A stretch of 6,517 bases of DNA from an uncultured Asticcacaulis sp. GTDB lineage: Bacteria; Pseudomonadota; Alphaproteobacteria; Caulobacterales; Caulobacteraceae. The DNA lies in assembly GCA_946482045.1 (NCBI GenBank), contig CAMLPZ010000246.1:1-6517 (forward strand). Reading direction: 5' to 3'. The stretch's first letter is position 1; each line of letters begins with the position of its first letter. The translations under genes were made by a program, and so were the position numbers. Of the stretch, positions 1 through 5,229 are shown in pieces. Below the pieces are notes generated by a model that made no database searches, was not told the origin of the DNA, and saw only the letters and a program-made list of their open reading frames with translations.

Positions 1-802
1 TCGGTGCGCCCGGAACCAGCGACCAGCTATTGCCGCCGTCGGTGCTGCGGTAAAGTGTGGAGCCGTTGCTGGCGGCCTGCGCTGTGCTGACGCCGGCAAA
101 AATGGTCTTCGTGGCCTGGCCCGACGCACTCGACGGCTTGTGCATGGCGACGAAAGCAACGCCCGCGCCGGTGTCGTTGTTCGACATGGCCGGGAAGCTG
201 GTCACCTTGGACCAATTGTAACCGTTGTTAGTGCTCTTCCAGAGGCCGTTGTTCGAGGCCCAGGCCGAGGTGTTCGCCGTACCGTAGAACAGCACCGAAC
301 CCAGGTTCGGGTCGACCGCCAGGCGCGGGCCGACATTGCGGCCGGCCTCGTTGCCGTTGACCTCGAACGGAAAAGGCACAATCTGGAAGCTGTATCCCTG
401 GTTCCACGAAATCAACAAGGCGCCGCAGCAGTTGGTTTGCCAGTCATGGCCACCACCGGCAACCATGTAGAGCAAGTTGGTATTGTTGGGGTCGACGGCG
501 ATGGCTTGAACGTTGTTGTACGCAGCCTGGTCCGGGGTCAGCCAGTCGAGCAGCGGCACCCAGGTGCTGTTCGATGAATTGTAACGATAGGCGCCGCCCA
601 CGTCGGTGCGGGCATAAAACAGGCCCTGTTGGCTCGGATGGGCGATGACTTCGGGCACGTAACCACCGCCGCCGATCTTTGCGGTCTGCCAGGTGTAGCT
701 CTGTGCGTAAACGGGGGACACTGTGGAAATCGCCGCTGCCGAAATGGCAAGCGCGCCGACAGCCAGCCCTTTTAAAAGGGCATGACGCAAGGTTTTTTTC
801 AT
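1..802 (-). CDS. Secreted GH74-family xyloglucanase-like glycoside hydrolase, N-terminal part (runs off left edge)
   Basis: Reading leftward from an ATG at 802 gives 267 uninterrupted codons to the window edge, so only the N-terminal part is present; GH74 enzymes are usually 700 residues or more. Residues 1-33 form a signal peptide: KK near the start, a hydrophobic Ala/Leu/Ile core, and likely cleavage after VYA. The mature start (YTWQTAKIGGGGYVPEV), then ARTDVGGAYRY at 64-74 and VPLLDW at 82-87, match the first propeller blade of GH74 endo-glucanases; D67 corresponds to a conserved catalytic Asp. Asp-box (BNR) motifs follow: a degenerate SWNQGYSF (132-139), STNNGYNW (190-197) and a canonical STDGGNSW (253-260). 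Known GH74 enzymes cleave the beta-1,4-glucan backbone of xyloglucan outside the cell or in the periplasm. The second catalytic Asp and any carbohydrate-binding module would lie outside the window. The family call is firm; the exact substrate is inferred. Confidence 0.88.
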   Translation of the reverse strand, partial: MKKTLRHALLKGLAVGALAISAAAISTVSPVYAQSYTWQTAKIGGGGYVPEVIAHPSQQGLFYARTDVGGAYRYNSSNSTWVPLLDWLTPDQAAYNNVQAIAVDPNNTNLLYMVAGGGHDWQTNCCGALLISWNQGYSFQIVPFPFEVNGNEAGRNVGPRLAVDPNLGSVLFYGTANTSAWASNNGLWKSTNNGYNWSKVTSFPAMSNNDTGAGVAFVAMHKPSSASGQATKTIFAGVSTAQAASNGSTLYRSTDGGNSWSLVPGAP

Positions 803-806
803 GACG

Positions 807-814
807 TCCTTCCT
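807..814 (-). promoter_or_regulatory. Ribosome binding site of the GH74 gene
   Basis: On the minus strand AGGAAGGA lies four bases before the ATG at 802-800. This strong purine-rich Shine-Dalgarno sequence, directly followed by a signal peptide, fixes the start codon. Confidence 0.7.
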
Positions 815-905
815 GGTTTTTTGAGCCCGAAGCAGGCGCACGACCACAAAGGATTAGGGTCGACACTCCCTACCAAAGGCGGGTCTTATTGTTGAACCCA
901 CCACA

Positions 906-933
906 GAGATACACACTAAAATGCCATATGCAA
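906..933 (-). promoter_or_regulatory. Possible sigma-70-like promoter of the GH74 gene
   Basis: Reading leftward, TTGCAT (933-928) and TATCTC (911-906) are separated by 16 bases, about 100 bp upstream of the GH74 start codon, in AT-rich DNA. The -10 match is only partial, so this is a weak call made by eye. The -35 hexamer overlaps one of two CATATG sites, which would suit control by a bound regulator. Confidence 0.25.
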
Positions 934-1624
934 AATTAAATTTCACATATGAATTCTACATTGAACGTGTGCAGTTTCTTCCATATCCTTTAAAGGGCTG
1001 CCCCACAGTCAGTGACGGCGATCCAACTTATTGAAATAAAGCAATACATTACAAACTGCGCAAACGTTCCGATTTCGATCAAAACCAGCGTCGTTTAAAA
1101 AAATTAGGAGTTTGGCCAGTGGCGGAGGAAACGTCGTAAAATTATTTTTTACTAATGATTTATTCGCATGTGATCACGATCTACCGCGTTAACAGCGTCG
1201 ATTCGCGTGATGCGTTTAGGCGTTGCTCAATCTCGAGTCTTTCCAGAGATCAAAAACGAACGGCTTCAATCTGAATTGGCGGGGTGTCAAAGGCCTGTAT
1301 ATTGTAGAGGGTTCCAGCTGATGCGAGCAAGTTTGTTCGCAAGGGCGGCCACGAGCTTGTTTTGGTGCATGGGTGTGTCGGCACTGGTGAGCCAGCACCG
1401 ATATCCCGCCGTCGATCAAACGCGAGCGCCCACTCTAAGATTCTACTTCTGCCAGCCGACCCGCGCCACTTGCGGAAATAGAACCGGTCCGGTGCCGGTT
1501 TGGAATCATTTGCCCAGGAGGAGACTTTAGCAGTTCAGCTGGTCAAGGTTGCGTACACGAGTCAACCCCGAATGGCTCTACGTGACAGCCGCCTGGTGAA
1601 GTCCAACTGGAAGTTAGGTGGTTA

Positions 1625-1658
1625 CCTGAGCGAGTCTGCAATCGGAACTCGCTCCAGG
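1625..1658. repeat. Inverted repeat (hairpin) downstream of alaA
   Basis: CCTGAGCGAGT (1625-1635) pairs with ACTCGCTC-C-AGG (1647-1658), giving eleven base pairs with a single bulged C and an eleven-base loop. It lies about 100 bp beyond the alaA stop codon. No T-run follows on either strand, so it is not a standard intrinsic terminator. It could be an mRNA 3'-end stabiliser, part of a small RNA, or chance. Confidence 0.4.
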
Positions 1659-1760
1659 ATTCCTTTCCCCCGTCGCATATAAGGATACGCGTTACCGGCG
1701 TACAGACCCAAGCCCGGCGCCTATAGCGGCCCCAAGTGCAACACCGATAGAGATATTGTC

Positions 1761-3011
1761 TTAAGCGACCCCGGCCACTTGCGTTTTGGCCACCTGCCTG
1801 TCGCGATATTCGCCAAGGAATTTGGCGACGCGGCCGATGGCTTCGCGCAGGTCGGCTTCGTGCGGCAGAAAAACGATCCGGAAGTGATCGGGGGACGGCC
1901 AGTTGAACCCGGTGCCCTGCACCAGCATCACCCGCGTGGCCTCAAGCAGTTCCAGGAAGAACTGGCGATCGTCCCGGATCGGGTAGATTTCGGGATCGAG
2001 ACGCGGGAACATGTACAGCGCGGCCTGCGGCTTGACGCAGGTGACACCCGGAATGGCGGTGATCAGCTCATAGGCCAGGTCGCGCTGCTGGCGCAGGCGC
2101 CCGCCTTCCGCCACCAGGTCGTTGATGCTCTGATAGCCGCCCAGCGCCGTCTGGATCGCCCACTGGCCGGGCACATTGGCGCACAGCTTCATATTGGCCA
2201 ACATGTCCAGGCCTTCGATATAATCGCGCGCCGAGGCCTTGTCGCCCGACACCACCATCCAGCCCGCGCGATATCCGCAGGCGCGGTAGCTCTTCGAAAG
2301 CGAATTGAACGTCAGGGTGACCACGTCCGTTGACAGGCTGGCCAGGGCGGTATGCCTGACGTCGTCATAGAGGACCTTGTCGTAAACCTCGTCGGCCAGG
2401 AGGACCAGGCCGTGCTCGCGCGCGATTCCAACCAGTTCCCGCAACACATGGTCCGGATAGACGGCGCCGGTCGGATTATTGGGATTGATGACCACGATGC
2501 CCTTGGTGCGCGGCGTGATCCTGGCGCGAATATCGTCGAGGTCAGGAATCCATCCCTTGCTTTCGTCGCACAGATAATGGACGGGCCGGCCTCCGGACAG
2601 GCTGGCCACGGCGGTCCACAGCGGGTAGTCGGGCGCGGGCAGCAGCAGTTCATCGCCGTCGTCCAGCAGGGCATTGGTCGCCATCGCGATCAGGTCCGAC
2701 GCACCGTTGCCGAGATAAATATCTTCCAGGGTTACGCCCTGCACGCCCTGCGACTGGGTGTAGTGCATGATGGCCTTGCGCGCCGCGAAAATGCCCTTGC
2801 TGTCCGAATAGCCGGCGGAGTTGGGCAGGTTGCGGATCATGTCCAGTTGGACTTCCTCCGGCGCATCGAAACCGAATGCGGCCAGGTTGCCGATGTTCAG
2901 TTTGATCAGCTTCTGCCCCTCGTCCTCCATCTGCTTGGCCCGCGCCATGATGGGACCGCGGATGTCGTAGAGTACGTGCGCGAGCTTTGTGGATTTGCTT
3001 ATGGGTTTCAT
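1761..3011 (-). CDS. alaA: Glutamate-pyruvate aminotransferase AlaA (class I/II, PLP-dependent)
   Basis: This 416-residue cytoplasmic enzyme closely resembles E. coli AlaA (YfbQ, 405 residues) end to end. AlaA transfers the amino group of glutamate to pyruvate, making alanine and 2-oxoglutarate. Visible landmarks are YDIRGP (15-20), the flexible N-terminal substrate lid; LNIGN (38-42); APDYPLW (126-132); HYLCDES (145-151); NPNNPTG (176-182); ADEVYDK (206-212), whose Asp207 contacts the PLP ring nitrogen; SLSKSYR (237-243), with Lys240 as the PLP Schiff-base lysine; and DHFRIV (375-380), with Arg378 binding the substrate carboxylate. The chosen ATG aligns with the E. coli start although no clear Shine-Dalgarno precedes it. 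The E. coli GNPAPFGF segment reads GNLAAFGF here. The gene is probably monocistronic: corA upstream has its own terminator and the DNA downstream is gene-free. Valine-pyruvate or other alanine aminotransferase activity is possible, but AlaA is the best match. Confidence 0.93.
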   Translation of the reverse strand: MKPISKSTKLAHVLYDIRGPIMARAKQMEDEGQKLIKLNIGNLAAFGFDAPEEVQLDMIRNLPNSAGYSDSKGIFAARKAIMHYTQSQGVQGVTLEDIYLGNGASDLIAMATNALLDDGDELLLPAPDYPLWTAVASLSGGRPVHYLCDESKGWIPDLDDIRARITPRTKGIVVINPNNPTGAVYPDHVLRELVGIAREHGLVLLADEVYDKVLYDDVRHTALASLSTDVVTLTFNSLSKSYRACGYRAGWMVVSGDKASARDYIEGLDMLANMKLCANVPGQWAIQTALGGYQSINDLVAEGGRLRQQRDLAYELITAIPGVTCVKPQAALYMFPRLDPEIYPIRDDRQFFLELLEATRVMLVQGTGFNWPSPDHFRIVFLPHEADLREAIGRVAKFLGEYRDRQVAKTQVAGVA

Positions 3012-3062
3012 CGGTAACCGTACTGTGACATCGCGCCTTGCGGCGGGAACAGGGCATTTAGA

Positions 3063-3106
3063 GCGATATGGCGAAAAGTGTAAGCGGTTTTCGCCTTAAA
3101 TATCGC
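3063..3106. repeat. Imperfect palindrome in the corA-alaA spacer, probably part of a dispersed repeat
   Basis: GCGATAT (3063-3069) pairs with ATATCGC (3100-3106), and inside it GGCGAAAA (3070-3077) pairs with TTTTCGCC (3088-3095), leaving a ten-base loop and a four-base bulge (3096-3099). The pattern of GAAAAGTG, a short spacer, then CGGTTTTC resembles palindromic intergenic repeats common in Alphaproteobacteria; that likeness is from memory and was not searched. It lies in the upstream region of alaA, about 50-95 bp before its start. Confidence 0.65.
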
Positions 3107-3109
3107 GAC

Positions 3110-3163
3110 AAAACAAAAATTTAGATCGGCATGATGCTCCTACTTAAAATCATGCCGATCTAA
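3110..3163 (-). terminator. Intrinsic terminator of corA
   Basis: A perfect 15-bp inverted repeat, TTAGATCGGCATGAT (3121-3135) and ATCATGCCGATCTAA (3149-3163), has a 13-base loop. On the minus strand it lies about 37 bases after the corA stop codon and is followed by ATTTTTGTTTTG (3120-3109), a T-rich tract typical of Rho-independent termination. The stem is long and AT-rich at its base, and may also be the second module of a dispersed repeat that includes the adjacent palindrome. Confidence 0.75.
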
Positions 3164-3200
3164 TGATAGACGCGCCAAAGTCAACCAAGGCCATCGCTTA

Positions 3201-4229
3201 CTACAGCCACCGGCGCAGCTTGAACCACCACAGAAGCCCGCCGGCGATGGCGACCATGATCGCCACGACGATCCAGAAGGCCGGCGGACTGTGCAGGCCC
3301 GGCATGGCGTCGAAGTTCATGCCGTAGATCGACGCGATCAGGGTCAGCGGCAGGAAGATTACCGAGGTAATCGAGATCAGCCGGACGATATTGTTCTGTT
3401 CCAGGTTGATGAACCCGAGCGCCGCATCGAGCAGGAAGGTGATGTTGCCGGTAACATATGTGGCGTGGTCGCTCAAGGACACGAGGTCCTGGGCCATGGT
3501 GCGCAGGCGCTCGTCATATTCGCGATCCTCCTCGCCCTTCAGCCCCGTAATGCCGCGCTCAAGACCGGCGGCAAAGACGCTCAAGCGGGTGAGCGAGACA
3601 AGCGAATCCCGAATACGAGCGATATCGTTCTGCAGGCCGCCCAGGTCATTCAGCACGTGCTCGAGCCGCTTGGTCCGCCGCGCCTGGAAGATGGTCCGCG
3701 ACAGGTCGTCGACATCATCTGACGTCTTTTCGATCAGGTCGGCCGTCCGGTCGATCAGCACGTCGAGCAGACTCAGAAAGACTTCCGTACTGCTCATGCA
3801 GATATGGGGCTGGCGTTCGATGTGGTCGCCGAACAGCCGGAAGGAGGTCGGCCGGATATAGCGGATGGTGATCAGCCGGTCCTTCGACAGCACGAAGGTT
3901 ACGGGTCCGGATTGCAGGTGATCGAGACCGCCGTAAAAGGCAACCTGGGCCGTCATGAAGGCCGCGCCCTTGTCGATATACAGCCGGCTCGACGACTCGA
4001 TCTCAACCATGTCCTCCTGTGTCGGCAGGGCCAGGCCGAGGTGCGCCTCCAGCGCCAGTTCCTCGTCACGTGTCGGTTCAAGCAGATCAAGCCAGACGGC
4101 GGCGGCGTCCACGTCAGCGGCTTCTCCCACCGTTTCGGTCACCTGGCTGACGACCGGCGCCTCGCTACGGCTGAAGGGCCGCTTGGGACGGGCCGGGGTT
4201 TCGCAGATCCGCTTGTAGATGGTTAGCAT
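3201..4229 (-). CDS. corA: CorA-family Mg2+/Co2+/Ni2+ channel
   Basis: A 342-residue inner-membrane protein with the CorA layout: a large cytoplasmic N-terminal domain (about 1-280, with a long charged helix around 155-280), then two C-terminal membrane helices (about 284-301 and 317-335) and a basic cytoplasmic tail, FKLRRWL. The signature YGMNF lies at the end of helix 1, with GMN at residues 303-305 (bases 3315-3323). CorA forms a pentameric pore that imports Mg2+ down the membrane potential, with the GMN loop as selectivity filter. In E. coli and Thermotoga CorA the loop after GMN reads MPEL; here it is MPGLHSPPAFW, losing a usually acidic residue. The first 25 or so residues are a Pro/Arg-rich extension before the conserved VWLDLLEPT. 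The start is the first ATG, without a clear Shine-Dalgarno, and a terminator for the upstream gene lies about 20 bp before it. The family is certain; the preferred ion is not. Confidence 0.94.
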   Translation of the reverse strand: MLTIYKRICETPARPKRPFSRSEAPVVSQVTETVGEAADVDAAAVWLDLLEPTRDEELALEAHLGLALPTQEDMVEIESSSRLYIDKGAAFMTAQVAFYGGLDHLQSGPVTFVLSKDRLITIRYIRPTSFRLFGDHIERQPHICMSSTEVFLSLLDVLIDRTADLIEKTSDDVDDLSRTIFQARRTKRLEHVLNDLGGLQNDIARIRDSLVSLTRLSVFAAGLERGITGLKGEEDREYDERLRTMAQDLVSLSDHATYVTGNITFLLDAALGFINLEQNNIVRLISITSVIFLPLTLIASIYGMNFDAMPGLHSPPAFWIVVAIMVAIAGGLLWWFKLRRWL

Positions 4230-4249
4230 GGCGCAGCATTACCCAAGAG

Positions 4250-4282
4250 AAAAAGCCCGGCGCGAGAGTCTCGCACCGGGCT
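4250..4282 (-). terminator. Intrinsic terminator of the CHAP-domain gene
   Basis: On the minus strand AGCCCGG (4282-4276) and CCGGGCT (4260-4254) form the outer stem. GCGAGA and TCTCGC form a six-pair inner stem after a single mismatch, closing on a very tight loop. Five T residues follow directly (4254-4250). It lies 26 bp beyond the CHAP gene stop codon. This strong Rho-independent terminator separates that gene from corA. Confidence 0.9.
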
Positions 4283-4307
4283 CCTGAAAAATCCTTATCG
4301 CAGCGGC

Positions 4308-5120
4308 TTACGGGTTGGCAAGCTGCTGACGGGCCGGCGCCTGGGCGCGATGATCGACGTCGCGGCTGGCGACGCGTGTCTGGTCGACATTGGCGTCGAG
4401 ACGGGCGATCAGTTCCTTGGCGGCGGCGCCCGAAGCGTGAGCCGAAACGGTCACAGCCTTTGACTTTTCGACGTGGGTGGCAGCCAGCGCGGCCTTAAGC
4501 TCTTCGTCCGAGTCGTTCGCGGCGACGGTCAATTGCGCAGCATTCAGCTCATCGACCTTGCTCTTGGGGACGCCGTTGTGCTGTGCCTTGGACTGGTTCT
4601 TGGCTTCGTTATAGATGAAGCCGTAGGTGGTGTAGACAGTGGTGCCGAGGTCGTTCAGCGGGCCGTACCACACCTTGACCTTGCTCCAATCGCCTTTTTC
4701 TGACACGTCGAGGACATTCACGTCCTTTTCGACCTGACCGCGGCGGCCGTTGATCGGCGACCAGTTGGCATGGGTAATCTGGATGTAGCGATCCGTGACG
4801 ATCTGCGAGACGACAGCGACGTGACCAACACGCATCTTGCCTTGCGGCTTGAAGACGAGGACCGCGCCTGGCTTCGGCGCCTGGCCTTCCTCGTACTTGC
4901 CGGTCGCCTTTTCCCACCAGGTCCAGGCGTCACCGAAAATCTGGATGCCCGTGAACTGACGAGCGAACTGAACACATTGAAGATAAGGGCTTGCGGGCTT
5001 CTTCTTGGCCTTTACGGCAGCGACTTTGGTCGTCTTCTTGGGGGCGGCCTGCGCTTCGAAAGCGCCGGTGGCACACAGGGTTGATACGGCGAAAATCAGA
5101 GCCGAAAGGATTTTCCGCAT
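4308..5120 (-). CDS. Secreted CHAP-domain protein, probable peptidoglycan hydrolase
   Basis: The product is 270 residues from the ATG at 5120. That start is preferred over an in-frame ATG at 5183 because GGAG lies nine bases upstream of it and a clean signal peptide begins there: MRKILSALIFAVSTLCATG, with likely cleavage after AQA at residue 25. A Lys/Ala-rich linker (26-45) leads into a CHAP domain (NlpC/P60-like cysteine amidase or peptidase): LQCVQFAR with Cys49 as nucleophile, PKPGAVLVF (82-90), RVGHVAVV with His100 as base, and ITHANW with Asn119 as the probable third residue. CHAP enzymes cut amide or peptide bonds in peptidoglycan, so a periplasmic role in wall remodelling is likely. 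After the domain ends near YGFIYN (166-171), about 100 Ala/Lys/Asp-rich residues follow that match nothing I know. The gene has its own terminator. Bond specificity cannot be read from the sequence. Confidence 0.87.
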   Translation of the reverse strand: MRKILSALIFAVSTLCATGAFEAQAAPKKTTKVAAVKAKKKPASPYLQCVQFARQFTGIQIFGDAWTWWEKATGKYEEGQAPKPGAVLVFKPQGKMRVGHVAVVSQIVTDRYIQITHANWSPINGRRGQVEKDVNVLDVSEKGDWSKVKVWYGPLNDLGTTVYTTYGFIYNEAKNQSKAQHNGVPKSKVDELNAAQLTVAANDSDEELKAALAATHVEKSKAVTVSAHASGAAAKELIARLDANVDQTRVASRDVDHRAQAPARQQLANP

Positions 5121-5129
5121 GCACTTGTA

Positions 5130-5133
5130 CTCC
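5130..5133 (-). promoter_or_regulatory. Ribosome binding site deciding the CHAP gene start
   Basis: GGAG on the minus strand lies nine bases before the ATG at 5120-5118. The alternative ATG at 5183 sits in AT-rich DNA with no Shine-Dalgarno and would place 21 extra residues before the signal peptide. Confidence 0.65.
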
Positions 5134-5155
5134 GTCACTGTTAGTCCTAGTGACC

Positions 5156-5183
5156 TTCGTACAACACAAAAATTAAATTTCAA
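5156..5183 (-). promoter_or_regulatory. Possible promoter of the CHAP gene
   Basis: Reading leftward, TTGAAA (5183-5178) and TACGAA (5161-5156) are separated by 16 bases, about 40 bp upstream of the CHAP start, in the most AT-rich stretch between the two genes. The -35 is good and the -10 is poor. The -35 lies within the inverted repeat at 5175-5190, which could be an operator. The call is by eye only. Confidence 0.3.
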
Positions 5184-5190
5184 GAAATTT
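5175..5190. repeat. Short AT-rich inverted repeat upstream of the CHAP gene
   Basis: AAATTTC (5175-5181) and GAAATTT (5184-5190) are perfect inverted copies separated by AA. The size and symmetry suit a dimeric regulator site, and the repeat overlaps the candidate -35 element. In DNA this AT-rich, chance occurrence is also plausible. Confidence 0.35.
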
Positions 5191-5199
5191 TCGTGTGAT

Positions 5200-5229
5200 C
5201 GGCGTAAATAAATTAACCTAATTACGCCG
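5200..5229 (-). terminator. Weak hairpin at the acyltransferase stop codon, possible terminator
   Basis: CGGCGTAA (5200-5207) and TTACGCCG (5222-5229) form an eight-base-pair stem with a 14-base AT-rich loop. The right arm includes the acyltransferase stop codon (5224-5222). No T-run follows on the minus strand, so termination would be partial or factor-dependent, and read-through into the CHAP gene is possible. Confidence 0.35.

Larger units (their letters stand above)
803..1760. other. Gene-free stretch of about 960 bp between alaA and the GH74 gene
   Basis: The first 400 bases from the GH74 start are AT-rich and contain its ribosome binding site, a candidate promoter and paired CATATG sites; this is probably the GH74 control region. 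From about 1200 to 1760 base composition is closer to coding DNA. The open frames there (a 107-codon plus-strand frame ending at 1530 and a 60-codon one ending at 1682) resemble no family I recognise and lack good ribosome binding sites at their starts. A nested ATG at 1321 would give a 69-residue product beginning MRASLFARAATSLFWCMGVS, which is faintly signal-peptide-like, but the rest is Arg/Pro-rich and looks non-coding. AGGAGGAG at 1517-1524 is followed by no usable start codon. No tRNA, transposase remnant or CRISPR repeat was found. One hairpin lies at 1625-1658. Confidence 0.5.

Noticed and set aside
140..577. Plus-strand and other minus-strand frames across the left end
   Set aside because: They are out-of-frame shadows of the GH74 gene, whose true frame shows a signal peptide, Asp-boxes and the conserved first blade.
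1481..1503. AACCGG/CCGGTT inverted repeat as a terminator or operator
   Set aside because: The stem is only six bases, no T-run follows, and it is tied to no convincing gene.
1207..1530. 107-codon plus-strand open frame in the spacer
   Set aside because: It has no ribosome binding site at its start, no recognisable domain, and a composition rich in Arg, Cys and Pro. It is probably a chance frame, although a small secreted protein from 1321 cannot be fully excluded.
1500..1682. 60-codon plus-strand open frame preceding alaA's 3' end
   Set aside because: The AGGAGGAG at 1517-1524 lies inside the frame, not before its start, and the translation matches no family.
2352..3017. 221-codon plus-strand frame opposite alaA
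   Set aside because: It is antisense to a strongly conserved aminotransferase and arises from GC-rich codon bias; the translation looks like no protein family.
5121..5183. Longer CHAP protein starting at 5183
   Set aside because: The extra 21 residues precede a clean signal peptide, and the upstream ATG has no Shine-Dalgarno, whereas GGAG precedes the ATG at 5120.
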